This document shows, in pieces, positions 25,336 to 33,828 of a DNA stretch of 64,000 nt; positions within the stretch are counted from its first letter, which is position 1, and each line of letters opens with the position of its first letter. The notes under the pieces are model-generated. The model was not told the origin of the DNA. It made no database searches and worked only from the letters and a program-made list of their open reading frames with translations. The translations under genes were made by a program, and so were the position numbers. This DNA is from DASSKA01 sp963839365 (GTDB taxonomy: Bacteria; Actinomycetota; Actinomycetes; Propionibacteriales; Nocardioidaceae). Location: contig CAWIUT010000005.1 of NCBI GenBank assembly GCA_963839365.1, forward strand, positions 207,261-271,260, in the 5' to 3' direction.

Positions 25336-27413
25336 TGCGGCGGGGTCTGCTCGCGCTCGGCGCCGTCCTCGTAGTGGTGGCAGCCGTTTCCGCCGGCCTG
25401 GCTGTCGGTTCCCGCCTCGGCGGCGCTTCCCGCACCGGCGGCCCTCACGGGCATGCGACGACACGCGAGGCGCACGGGTGGACGCGCGTGGCGGGAGCGG
25501 CGGGGTCGGGGTGGTCACCGACCGCGACCTCGCTGCCGCACGGGCACGACAGCACCGGCCCGATGCGGGTCGGGGCCGGCGTGGCTCCGCCGACGAACCG
25601 GTGGTACTCGGGGATGTTCTTCGGCAAGCAGCCGGAGCCCGTGTACGCCATGCCGCTCGCCGCCCAGGCGGCCGGTGACGCGATCACCATCTGTCTGCCG
25701 ACCGTCTCCGCATCGCCGACGACGATCTCCGGTGAGTTCGCCCCCCAGTTCCAGGTCGGCCTCCCGACCAGGAGCTTTGCCGCTACCCGAACCGGCCCGG
25801 TGTCGTTCACCGCGACCTACACCGCGGCCGGCGGTCAGCCGACCGGGCGGCTGACGATGGCCGAGGGCTGGCCCTACGTGTCCTACACCGCAACCCGGCC
25901 ACAGAACCTGACCCTGCCCGGCGGCCTCGCTCCGCAGGACCACGGCACGTGGCTCAGCAGCACGGTGGGCGGCACGACGTACGGCGTAGCAGTGTCGGGT
26001 CCGGGCGGTGTCCAGCAACCGGTCCGCTCCCAGAACGGCCACCTGCACCTGAGCAGGGGCCAGAGCCTGCTGCTGTTCGCCGGCCCCGATGCCCGCACCG
26101 CAAGGACGCTTGCGCAGCACGCCGTGCCCGTGACCGGCACCAGGATCTCCTACCGCGTCCGGCACGCGGCCACCGCCACCCGGATCAGCTACCGGACCGA
26201 GGGCGGACGTCCCACGGTGGTGGCGGCCATGCCCCAGGACCAGCTGAGCGACCCCCCGACCAGGGCCGGCACCGTACCTTCGGTCTACGGACCGCAGCGG
26301 CTGTACGTCGAGCACAGCCTGACCTGGCACGTCCGCACGGTCCCGCCCCGCGGGGTTCTCGACCTGCACCGGCTGAGCGGGTCGCAGCGCGCCGAGCTGC
26401 GCCGCCAGGTCCGGACCGACGTGGCCCACACGCTCAACGGCCCGGCACCGCCCAGCGACACCTATTTCGGCGGCAAGGACGTCTACCGTTCCGCCCAGCT
26501 CTACCGGCTCGCGCGAGCCTCCGGCGCCGACGGGGCGGCCTCCCGGATGCGTCATCACGTGGTCGGGGAGCTGGACCAGTGGCTCGATCCCTCGGCGCAG
26601 TGCCCCACGGACGCGTCCCACTGCTTCTACTACGACACCGGCTTCCACGGTGTGGTCGGACGCAGCGCCTCGTTCGGATCCGACCAGTTCAACGACCACC
26701 ACTTCCACTACGGCTACTTCCTGGCCGCCGCCGCCCTGGTCGCGGAGGGCCACCCGGCGCTGCTGCACCGGTGGCACACGACGCTCAACGCTCTCGCCGA
26801 GGACATCGCCTCCCCCAAGGGCAACGCCTCGCTCCCGGCGCTGCGCGTCTTCGACCCCTACGCCGGTCACTCGTGGGCCTCGGGGACGGCGCCCTTCGCC
26901 GACGGGAACAACCAGGAGTCCAGCTCGGAGGCGGTCAACGCGTGGAACGGCCTGGCGCTGTGGGCCCGCGCGGCCGGCAACCAGCGGCTGGCGCGGCAGG
27001 CCACCTGGCAGCTCAGCCTCGAGTCGGCCGCGGCCAGGACCGACTGGCTGCAGCCCCGGAACCTCCAGAACGGGTACGGCCACCCCTTCGTCTCCCTCAA
27101 CTGGGGCGGCAAGCGGGACTGGTCGACCTGGTTCAGTGCCAAGCCGTCCGCGATCCTCGGCATCCAGCTGATCCCCATGCCACCCGTGCTGGACGCAGAG
27201 GCGACCGACCCCGAACGGGTGCGCGCCAACCTGGCGGACGCGGCGCCGAACGGCTACCACACCGAGTTCGGCGACTACCTGACGATGTACCTGGCGACGG
27301 TCGATCCGCACCGGGCGCTCGGGGTGGCGCGGCAGCTGCCCGACTCGTCGATCGATCCCGGTGACTCCCGCAGCTACCTGCTGGCCTGGGTGCTGGCCCA
27401 CGCCTCCCGCTAG
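25335..27413 (+). CDS. GH81 endo-beta-1,3-glucanase
   Basis: A 692-residue family 81 glycoside hydrolase that cuts beta-1,3-glucan. An N-terminal signal or anchor helix (about residues 4-26) puts it outside the membrane. Family motifs are PPTNRWYSG (from residue 85), FNDHHFHYGYF with D454, and DGNNQESSSEAVNAWNG with E528 and E532, the conserved acidic pair of the active site. The start overlaps the upstream stop (TGATG). Coupling to a GT2 synthase, not to sugar uptake genes, suggests it trims, releases or edits a self-made glucan. Its TAG stop shares CTAG with the convergent glycosylase stop. Confidence 0.92.
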   Translation: MRRGLLALGAVLVVVAAVSAGLAVGSRLGGASRTGGPHGHATTREAHGWTRVAGAAGSGWSPTATSLPHGHDSTGPMRVGAGVAPPTNRWYSGMFFGKQPEPVYAMPLAAQAAGDAITICLPTVSASPTTISGEFAPQFQVGLPTRSFAATRTGPVSFTATYTAAGGQPTGRLTMAEGWPYVSYTATRPQNLTLPGGLAPQDHGTWLSSTVGGTTYGVAVSGPGGVQQPVRSQNGHLHLSRGQSLLLFAGPDARTARTLAQHAVPVTGTRISYRVRHAATATRISYRTEGGRPTVVAAMPQDQLSDPPTRAGTVPSVYGPQRLYVEHSLTWHVRTVPPRGVLDLHRLSGSQRAELRRQVRTDVAHTLNGPAPPSDTYFGGKDVYRSAQLYRLARASGADGAASRMRHHVVGELDQWLDPSAQCPTDASHCFYYDTGFHGVVGRSASFGSDQFNDHHFHYGYFLAAAALVAEGHPALLHRWHTTLNALAEDIASPKGNASLPALRVFDPYAGHSWASGTAPFADGNNQESSSEAVNAWNGLALWARAAGNQRLARQATWQLSLESAAARTDWLQPRNLQNGYGHPFVSLNWGGKRDWSTWFSAKPSAILGIQLIPMPPVLDAEATDPERVRANLADAAPNGYHTEFGDYLTMYLATVDPHRALGVARQLPDSSIDPGDSRSYLLAWVLAHASR

Positions 27414-28333
27414 CGCGGCAGATGGGTGCGCGGCGCCATCCGCGGACCGCGCCGTGGCCGGTGCAGGCGGGCCAGGCCGAGGAGCCGCAGCACCCGGTAG
27501 CGGTGCGGCCGGTACGGCTCGAGCAGCTCGGCCAGGCCGTCGTCGTCGACCTCCTGCCCGGTCAGCGCCCAGCCCACGTCCTTGGCGATGTGATAGTCGC
27601 CGAAGCTGACCGCGTCGGCGTCCCCGTGGGCGCGGAGCCGCACCTCCGCGGACGTCCAGACGCCGACGCCCGGCAGGGACCGGAGCCGTCGGTCCACCTC
27701 GTCCCCGGGCAGCCCGATGGTGCGCTCCAGCGAGGTGGCCACCCGGGCGGCACCGACCAGGGTCCGGGAGCGGGCGTGGTCGACGGGCAGCCGCAGCCAG
27801 TCCCAGGTCGGGATGCGGCGCAGCGTCACGGGGTCCGGCTGCACCCAGAGGTCCCGGCCCGCGCCGGCGCCGGGCGCGCGCTCGCCGAACCGGTACACCA
27901 GCCGCCGGAAACCGCCGAACGCCTCCTGGCCGGTGACCTTCTGCTCCAGGACCGCCGGCGCCAGCGCCTCCATCACCAGTCCGGTGCTGCCGACCCGCAC
28001 GTGCGGGTGCCGCCGGTGCGTCTCGGCCAGCACGGGGTGGGTCGGCGCGAAGCCGGCCGGGTCGTCGTCGGCGCCGAGCATGGCCGGAAGCCGGTCCAGC
28101 GCCCAGGCGGCCCCCGGCCCCCAGGCGGCGGCCCGGACCTCGCCGTCGCGGGGCCGGTCGACCAGCCGCAGCGTCACCAGGCCCTCCGGGGTGCGCAGAC
28201 CGCGCCAGACCGTGCCGTCCCGGTCGATGCGGTACGTCGGATCGGCCGGCCCGCGCCGCGAGACCGACAGCACGGTGTGCACCGGGCACGGCCAGCCCGG
28301 CCGCCACACTCGCTCCTGGACCGTGCAAGTCAC
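27410..28333 (-). CDS. DNA-3-methyladenine glycosylase 2-like (HhH-GPD)
   Basis: A 307-residue AlkA-like base-excision glycosylase. The helix-hairpin-helix is LRSLPGVGVWTSAEVRLRA, and GDADAVSFGDYHIAK follows with the likely catalytic Asp of the GPD loop (FGDYH). The N-terminal part (YRIDRDGTVWRGL, ALDRLPAMLG) is of the kind found in actinomycete paralogs with an AlkA_N-like region. The start GTG at 28333 is the first plausible one upstream of the homology. It ends by overlapping GH81 by four bases. Confidence 0.85.
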   Translation of the reverse strand: MTCTVQERVWRPGWPCPVHTVLSVSRRGPADPTYRIDRDGTVWRGLRTPEGLVTLRLVDRPRDGEVRAAAWGPGAAWALDRLPAMLGADDDPAGFAPTHPVLAETHRRHPHVRVGSTGLVMEALAPAVLEQKVTGQEAFGGFRRLVYRFGERAPGAGAGRDLWVQPDPVTLRRIPTWDWLRLPVDHARSRTLVGAARVATSLERTIGLPGDEVDRRLRSLPGVGVWTSAEVRLRAHGDADAVSFGDYHIAKDVGWALTGQEVDDDGLAELLEPYRPHRYRVLRLLGLARLHRPRRGPRMAPRTHLPR

Positions 28334-28393
28334 CGGGCAAGGGTACGAGCCGGCACCCCCGGGTCCGTCGGTGCCCGGCGGGACAATGAAGCC

Positions 28394-29932
28394 ATGCTGC
28401 TCGCCGAACTCGTCGCCGCCTCCGCGGCGGTCGCCGCCACCCGGTCCCGCACGGCCAAGGTGGCCGCGTTGGCCAAGGCGCTCGCCGAGGCCGGTCCGGC
28501 GGAGGTGGAGACCGCGACCGCCTACCTGTCCGGGGTGCTCCGCCAACGGCGCACCGGGCTGGGTTGGCGCAGCCTGGCCGAGCTCCCCCCGCCCGCGGAC
28601 ACCCCGAGCCTCACGGTGGCCGAGGTGCACGACGCGTTCGCGCGGCTGGCCGCGGTCTCCGGCAGCGGCGCCCAGGTTCGGCGGGCCGCGCTCACCGGGG
28701 AGCTGTTCGGCCGGGCCACCGCCGAGGAGCAGCACTACCTGCGCGGCCTGGTCACCGGCGACCTGAGACAGGGCGCGCTCGACGGGCTGATGCTGGAGGC
28801 GGTCGCGGCGGCGAGCGGGCTGCCGGCCGCCGCGGTGCGGCGGGCCGCGATGCTCGCCGGCTCCAGCCTGCCGGTCGCGGTCGCCGCCCTGACCTCCGGG
28901 GAGCCCGGCCTGGCCGGCTTCCTGCTTCAGGTGGGCCGGCCGGTGCGGCCGATGCTCGCCTCCAGCGCCCCCGACATCGCCGAAGCGTTCACCAAGGCCG
29001 GCTCCGGCGGCGGCGGACCGCTCGCTGTGGACGTGAAGCTGGACGGGATCCGGGTGCAGGTGCACAAGCAGGGCGGCCGGGTGCAGGTCTTCACCCGCAG
29101 CCTCGAGGAGATCACCGACCGGGCCCCGGAGGTGGTCGAGGCGGTGGCGGCGCTGCCGGCGCGGTCGCTGGTGCTGGACGGGGAGGCCATCTCCCTCGAC
29201 GATCAACGGCGGCCCCGCCCGTTCCAGGAGACCGGCGCCCGGACGGCCAGCCGGCTCGACGTGGCCACCCTGCGGGCGTCGGTCCCGCTCACGTCGTACT
29301 TCTTCGACCTGCTGCACCTCGACGGCGAGGACCTCGTGGACGCCCCGGCGCAGGAGCGGTTCGACCGGCTCGCCGCAGCGCTGCCCGAGGAGATCGTGGT
29401 GCCGCGCACCGTGACCGCCGACCCTGCCGAGGCGCAGTCCTACTTCGAGGAGGTGGTGGCCGGTGGGCACGAGGGAGTCGTGGTCAAGTCCCTCGACGCC
29501 GGCTACGAGGCCGGCCGCCGCGGCGCCGCCTGGGTGAAGGTCAAGCCACGGCACACCCTCAACCTCGTCGCGGTGGCCGTGGAGTGGGGCAGCGGCCGCC
29601 GGCACGGCTGGCTGTCGAACATCCACCTCGGCGCGCGGGACCCGCAGACCGGTGGCTTCGTGATGCTCGGCAAGACGTTCAAGGGCATGACCGACGAGAT
29701 GCTGCGGTGGCAGACCGAGCGGTTCCTGGAGCTGGAGACCTCCCGGTCCGGCCACGTCGTGCACGTGCGGCCCGAGCAGGTGGTCGAGATCGCCTTCGAC
29801 GGCATCCAGACGTCGCCGCGCTACCCCGCGGGCATGGCGCTGCGGTTCGCCCGCGTGCTGCGCTACCGCGCCGACAAGCCCGCCGAGGAGGCGGACACCG
29901 TCGACGCGGTCCGGGCGCTGCACCGCGGCTGA
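28394..29932 (+). CDS. ATP-dependent DNA ligase (LigB type)
   Basis: A 512-residue ligase like mycobacterial LigB, which seals nicks and accompanies the NAD-dependent LigA. It has an N-terminal DNA-binding domain with LRGLVTGDLRQGALDGLM in outline, then the nucleotidyltransferase core with the adenylated K215 (VDVKLDGIRVQVH), LDGEAI, FFDLLHLDGEDL, GGHEGVVVKS and WVKVKP (motifs I to V), and an OB domain ending RYPAGMALRFARVLRYR. The ATG at 28394 follows 60 bases after the divergent glycosylase start; the pair may share damage-related control, but no LexA box was seen. Confidence 0.93.
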   Translation: MLLAELVAASAAVAATRSRTAKVAALAKALAEAGPAEVETATAYLSGVLRQRRTGLGWRSLAELPPPADTPSLTVAEVHDAFARLAAVSGSGAQVRRAALTGELFGRATAEEQHYLRGLVTGDLRQGALDGLMLEAVAAASGLPAAAVRRAAMLAGSSLPVAVAALTSGEPGLAGFLLQVGRPVRPMLASSAPDIAEAFTKAGSGGGGPLAVDVKLDGIRVQVHKQGGRVQVFTRSLEEITDRAPEVVEAVAALPARSLVLDGEAISLDDQRRPRPFQETGARTASRLDVATLRASVPLTSYFFDLLHLDGEDLVDAPAQERFDRLAAALPEEIVVPRTVTADPAEAQSYFEEVVAGGHEGVVVKSLDAGYEAGRRGAAWVKVKPRHTLNLVAVAVEWGSGRRHGWLSNIHLGARDPQTGGFVMLGKTFKGMTDEMLRWQTERFLELETSRSGHVVHVRPEQVVEIAFDGIQTSPRYPAGMALRFARVLRYRADKPAEEADTVDAVRALHRG

Positions 29933-29949
29933 GGCATTCCGAACAGCCG

Positions 29950-29966
29950 TGCAACTTCGTGTTGCA
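29950..29966. promoter_or_regulatory. Candidate TetR operator
   Basis: TGCAAC-TTCGT-GTTGCA is a perfect 6-bp dyad centred 28 bases before the ATG of the TetR gene. Size and place fit autoregulation by that TetR protein, which would also control the MFS gene behind it. Confidence 0.6.
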
Positions 29967-29985
29967 GGACTCGTAGCATGGGGGC

Positions 29986-30648
29986 ATGACCCGCACCGCC
30001 ATCGCGGCCCGGCGGCGCCGCCGGGAGCAGGAGATCCTGGACGCCACCAGGGCGCTGTTCGACGCCCGCGGGGTACGCGACGCGCAGATCGAGGACGTGG
30101 CCCGGGCGGTGGGGATCAACCGCGCGATCATCTACCGGCACTTCAGCGGCAAGGAGGAGCTGTTCGCGCTCACCGTGTGCGGTTACCTCGACGAGCTCGC
30201 CGGCCGGCTCGCCGGCGCCGACGACGACAGTCGTCCTCCCGAGGACCGGCTGCGCAGCATCACCGAGGCGTTCGTGGACTTCGGCATGGAGTACCCCGCC
30301 TTCGTGGACTGCGCGCAGACGCTGATGCGGCGCCGCGGGCCCGAGCTCATGGAGGAGGTCAGCGAGGCGGCGGTGTACCGGCTCGGCCGCAGCATCACCG
30401 GCTGCCTGGGCCGGGTCGTCGCGGTGCTGCAGGCCGGTGTCGAGGCGGGCCGGTTCCACACCGACGACGTGCACCTGCTGGCCAACACCCTCTACGCCAC
30501 CGGGCTGGGCGGCATGCAGCTGGCCCGGGTCGGCATGCTGGTCAAGGAGGTCGAGCCAGGGGTCCCCACGGTGGCGTCCCTCTCCGCCGAGCGGGTCCGC
30601 GACCACCTGGTCGCCTCCGCGGTCGCGATGGCCGTGGGCGCCCCCTGA
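29986..30648 (+). CDS. TetR/AcrR family regulator
   Basis: A 220-residue repressor-type protein. The N-terminal helix-turn-helix reads ILDATRALFDARGVRDAQ, then IEDVARAVGINRAIIYRHFSGKEELF; the rest is an all-helical ligand domain without close family hints. The first gene of a pair with an MFS exporter (24-base gap), it probably represses both through the dyad at 29950-29966 until a toxic compound binds. An ATG at 29979 is an alternative but out of the best context. Confidence 0.88.
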   Translation: MTRTAIAARRRRREQEILDATRALFDARGVRDAQIEDVARAVGINRAIIYRHFSGKEELFALTVCGYLDELAGRLAGADDDSRPPEDRLRSITEAFVDFGMEYPAFVDCAQTLMRRRGPELMEEVSEAAVYRLGRSITGCLGRVVAVLQAGVEAGRFHTDDVHLLANTLYATGLGGMQLARVGMLVKEVEPGVPTVASLSAERVRDHLVASAVAMAVGAP

Positions 30649-30672
30649 CGACCCGCCCGTTACCGTGGACGG

Positions 30673-32112
30673 GTGCTTGGATCTGCTCTGGAGTCGTCCG
30701 AGCGGTCCACCCACTCCCCGGCCATCACCATCCTGGCGCTGACGCTCGCCGACATGGTCTACGGGTTCCAGCAGATCTCCATCGTCCCGGCGCTGCCGAC
30801 CGTGCAGCAGGACCTGCACGCGTCCCGGGAGTGGACGGTCTGGCTGTTCTCCGGCTACCTCATCGTCGCCTCGGTGGCGCCGGTCCTGCTGGGCAAGCTG
30901 GCCGACCGGGCCGGCCAGCGCCGCATCTACCTCGGTGCACTGGTGGTGTTCCTGGGCGGCAGTGTCGCGACTGCCCTCTCACCGAACATCCAGCTGGTGG
31001 TCGTCTTCCGGATGCTGCAGGGAGTCGGTGGCGTGGTGTTCCCGCTCAGCTTCGCGATCGCCGCCGAGGTGCTGCCCCGGGAGCGGGTGAACACCGCAAT
31101 CGGCGTGCTCGCCGGGGGTTTCGGGCTCGGCTCGGTCCTCGGCCTCCCGATCGGCGGCGCCATCGCGCAGTGGCTGTCCTGGCGTTGGATCTTCGGCGTG
31201 GGTGCGCTCGCACTGGCCGTCGGCGCCCTGCTGGTCCGCCTGACGGTGCCGCCGATCGCGCCGCGCGCCGAGCGGAAGCTCGACCTTCCCGGCGCGGTCC
31301 TCTTCGGCAGCGCCATGGGGCTGCTGGTGGTCGCTATCACCGAGGGGCCGCAGCGCGGCTGGCTCGCGCCTGTCACCCTGGCCGCGTTCGCCGCGTGCCT
31401 GGCGGCCGCGGCCGGCTGGTTCTGGCGCGAGACGCACACCGACGAACCGCTGATGGACCTCTCCGTGCTGCGCTCACGCGGTGTGCTGCTCACCAACCTG
31501 ACCTCGGCGTTCGGCGGCTACGCGGTCTTCGGCGTGAACCTGCTGCTGCCCTTCCTGCTCCAGGACGGCGGGACCCACGACCCGCTCACCGGCACCGGCC
31601 TGGTGGCCGGCCCGTTCGTGATCGGCCTGGTGCTGCTCCCCCGCGGCCTCGGCCAGACCCTCAGCTCGTCGACCAGCGGCCCGGTGTCCAACCGCGTCGG
31701 GGAACGTCGGCTGTTCGCGGCCGGGCTGTTGATGGCGGCCGCCGGGGCGTTCGGACTGGCGTTCTTCCGGACCGATCTCTGGGTGGTGCTGGTCGAGCTC
31801 GCCGTGGTCGGGCTCGGTTTCGGCACCACGGTCAGCCTCAGCGGCAGCATCGTCGCGCTGGCCGCGCCGCCGGGAGAGACCGGGGTCGCCACAGCGATCA
31901 CGTCGGTGATGCGGCGTGCCGGTGGCGCCGTGGGTGCGCAGGTGTCGATCGCCCTGCTCGCGCTCCTGACCCTGCCGAACGGCTCGCCGGCCCCCGCGGC
32001 GTTCACCACCGCCTTCGCGGTCGCCGGGGCGGTCGGGCTGCTCGGCGCGGCGTGCGCGGCGCTGGTCTTCCCGGGTCCGAAGCGCGAGCAGCGGCAACCG
32101 GCCGAGCACTGA
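30673..32112 (+). CDS. MFS drug exporter (DHA2-like)
   Basis: A 479-residue major facilitator protein with 12 to 14 hydrophobic segments. GKLADRAGQRRIYLG is the loop 2-3 signature A and LGSVLGLPIGGAIAQWLSWRWIF in outline is the antiporter motif C region of drug/proton antiporters. It is probably co-transcribed with the TetR gene. Its last 103 coding bases before the terminal codons are repeated exactly 287 bases downstream (see the repeat entry), as if a second copy of the gene had been lost except for its tail. Confidence 0.9.
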   Translation: MLGSALESSERSTHSPAITILALTLADMVYGFQQISIVPALPTVQQDLHASREWTVWLFSGYLIVASVAPVLLGKLADRAGQRRIYLGALVVFLGGSVATALSPNIQLVVVFRMLQGVGGVVFPLSFAIAAEVLPRERVNTAIGVLAGGFGLGSVLGLPIGGAIAQWLSWRWIFGVGALALAVGALLVRLTVPPIAPRAERKLDLPGAVLFGSAMGLLVVAITEGPQRGWLAPVTLAAFAACLAAAAGWFWRETHTDEPLMDLSVLRSRGVLLTNLTSAFGGYAVFGVNLLLPFLLQDGGTHDPLTGTGLVAGPFVIGLVLLPRGLGQTLSSSTSGPVSNRVGERRLFAAGLLMAAAGAFGLAFFRTDLWVVLVELAVVGLGFGTTVSLSGSIVALAAPPGETGVATAITSVMRRAGGAVGAQVSIALLALLTLPNGSPAPAAFTTAFAVAGAVGLLGAACAALVFPGPKREQRQPAEH

Positions 32113-32128
32113 ATGGGTGCGTCCCTCG

Positions 32129-32231
32129 TCAGGGGGCCGAGCCGGGGCCCGAACCTCGCACGTGCACCCGCGCGGCCCCCCATCAGGGCCCAGCCGGGGC
32201 CCCAACCTCGCACGTGCACCGACGCGGCCCC
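32129..32231. repeat. Two imperfect 50-bp tandem repeats with hairpin arms
   Basis: Copies at 32129-32179 and 32183-32231 share the pattern TCAGGG, then AGCCGGGGCCC, ACCTCGCACGTGCACC and CGCGGCCCC with a few differences. In each, GGGGCC and GGCCCC can pair around an ACCTCGCACGTGCAC loop that itself holds the palindrome GCACGTGC. They separate the true end of the MFS gene from its duplicated tail. They could act as terminators or mark a recombination point. Confidence 0.8.
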
Positions 32232-32250
32232 GACCGCCCGGCCAAGCCAG

Positions 32251-32353
32251 TCCTGACCCTGCCGAACGGCTCGCCGGCCCCCGCGGCGTTCACCACCGCC
32301 TTCGCGGTCGCCGGGGCGGTCGGGCTGCTCGGCGCGGCGTGCGCGGCGCTGGT
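32251..32353 (+). repeat. Duplicated 3' tail of the MFS exporter gene
   Basis: These 103 bases are identical to 31964-32066 in the MFS gene, and partial similarity continues for about 15 bases before an own in-frame TGA at 32376. In the frame of the exporter it would encode the last transmembrane helix (TLPNGSPAPAAFTTAFAVAG and onward). No start or upstream part of a second gene exists, so this is non-functional debris of a duplication. Confidence 0.93.
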
Positions 32354-32408
32354 GTTCCCCGGCCCTCGGTCCGGGTGAGCCCACCCGCGCCGCCCCCGGC
32401 TGCCGCGG

Positions 32409-33689
32409 TCAGCGCTCCAGGATCGCGGTCACGCCCTGCCCGCCGGCCGCGCAGATGGAGATCACGCCGCGGCCGGACCCCTTCTGCTTCAGCAGCTTCG
32501 CCAGGGTCATCAGGATCCGGCCGCCGGTCGCCGCGAACGGGTGGCCGGCCGCGAGCGAGCTGCCGTTCACGTTCAGCCTGGACCGGTCGACCGAGCCGAG
32601 CGGGGCATCGAGACCCAGCCGCTCCTTGCAGAAGATCGGGTCCTCCCACGCCTTCAACGTGGCCAGCACCTGGGAGGCGAACGCCTCATGGATCTCGTAG
32701 AAGTCGAAGTCCTGCAGGCTCAGCCCTTCGCGCGCCAGCATCCGCGGCATCGCGTAGGCGGGGGCCATCAGCAGACCCTCGCCGCCGTGCACGTAGTCGA
32801 CCGCGGCGGTCTCCGTGGTGCGCAGGTACGCCAACGGCTCCCAGCCGCGCTGCTCGGCGTAGTCCTCCGAGCACAGCAGCACCGCCGAGGCTCCGTCGCT
32901 GAGCGGGGTGGAGTTGCCCGCGGTCATCGTGGCGGTCTCCCCCCGGCCGAACACCGGCTTGAGGGAGGCAAGCTTCTCCACCGAGGAGTCCGGACGCAGG
33001 TTCTGGTCGCGCTCCAGGCCGAGGTACGGGCTGACCTGGTCGTCGAAGAAGCCCCTGTCGTACGCCGCGGCCAGCTGGTGGTGCGAGGCGACCGCCAGCT
33101 CGTCCTGCTCCTCCCGGCCGATGTTCCACTCGAGCGCGGTCAGCGCCGCGGACTCGCCCATCGACAGGCCGGTGCGCGGCTCCTTGTTGGCCGGGATGGC
33201 GGGCGCCAGGTGCTGCGGCCGGATCCGGGTGAGCGCCGCCAGCCGGGCCTGCATGGTCTTGGCACGGTTGGCGTCCAGCAGGATCCGGCGCAGCCGCTCG
33301 TTGACCGCGATCGGGGCGTCGGAGGTGGTGTCGGTGCCACCGGCGATCCCGACGTCGACCAGCCCGAGCGCGATCTTGTTGGCGACCGCGGTCGCCGCCT
33401 GGATCCCGGTGTCGCAGGCCTGCTGGATGTCGTAGGCCGGTGTCTCGGCGGCCAGACGGGAGCCGAGCACGCACTCGCGGGTCAGGTTGAAGTCCCGGGA
33501 GTGCTTGAGCACCGCCCCGGCCACCACCTCGCCGAGCCGCTCGCCCTCGAGGCCGAACCGGCTCACCACACCGTCGATGGCGGCGGTCAGCATGTCCTGG
33601 TTGGAGGCGTGGGCGTACACGGTGTTCGAGCGCGCGAACGGGATCCGGTTGCCGCCGATGACGGCGACGCGACGGGTGCTCTCCTGCAT
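32409..33689 (-). CDS. Acetyl-CoA C-acyltransferase (FadA2-like thiolase)
   Basis: A 426-residue thiolase that cleaves or forms beta-ketoacyl-CoA. The active residues are in place: C92 (QQACDTGIQ), H383 (AAGHPFAATGG) and C413 (ICAAGGQG); YEIHEAF with H334 is also conserved. It is transcribed away from the fabG4-htdX pair, the same arrangement as fadA2/fabG4/htdX in mycobacteria. A perfect 17-bp palindrome lies 33 bases upstream of its start (33722-33738) and could control both directions. Confidence 0.93.
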   Translation of the reverse strand: MQESTRRVAVIGGNRIPFARSNTVYAHASNQDMLTAAIDGVVSRFGLEGERLGEVVAGAVLKHSRDFNLTRECVLGSRLAAETPAYDIQQACDTGIQAATAVANKIALGLVDVGIAGGTDTTSDAPIAVNERLRRILLDANRAKTMQARLAALTRIRPQHLAPAIPANKEPRTGLSMGESAALTALEWNIGREEQDELAVASHHQLAAAYDRGFFDDQVSPYLGLERDQNLRPDSSVEKLASLKPVFGRGETATMTAGNSTPLSDGASAVLLCSEDYAEQRGWEPLAYLRTTETAAVDYVHGGEGLLMAPAYAMPRMLAREGLSLQDFDFYEIHEAFASQVLATLKAWEDPIFCKERLGLDAPLGSVDRSRLNVNGSSLAAGHPFAATGGRILMTLAKLLKQKGSGRGVISICAAGGQGVTAILER

Positions 33690-33721
33690 CAGTCAGCTCC
33701 TGGTCGTGACGAGACGATCGG

Positions 33722-33738
33722 TGGGTACGTCGTACCCA
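33722..33738. promoter_or_regulatory. 17-bp palindromic operator candidate in the thiolase/fabG4 promoter region
   Basis: TGGGTACG-T-CGTACCCA has perfect 8-bp arms around one base. It sits in the 139-bp divergent promoter region, 33 bases from the thiolase start and 91 from fabG4. I do not recognise the factor; a TetR- or MarR-type fatty-acid regulator is a guess. Confidence 0.65.
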
Positions 33739-33828
33739 TCCTTGCGCCGTGCGACCGGTGAAGGGAACGTAGTGAGGGCCACGTCACCAAATGTGGACGC
33801 ACGTTTACACGCGAGGTTACATAGGACC

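Noticed and set aside
32117..32902. Open frames over the duplicated exporter tail as genes
   Set aside because: No start context or promoter; they combine repeat debris with the antisense of the thiolase gene.
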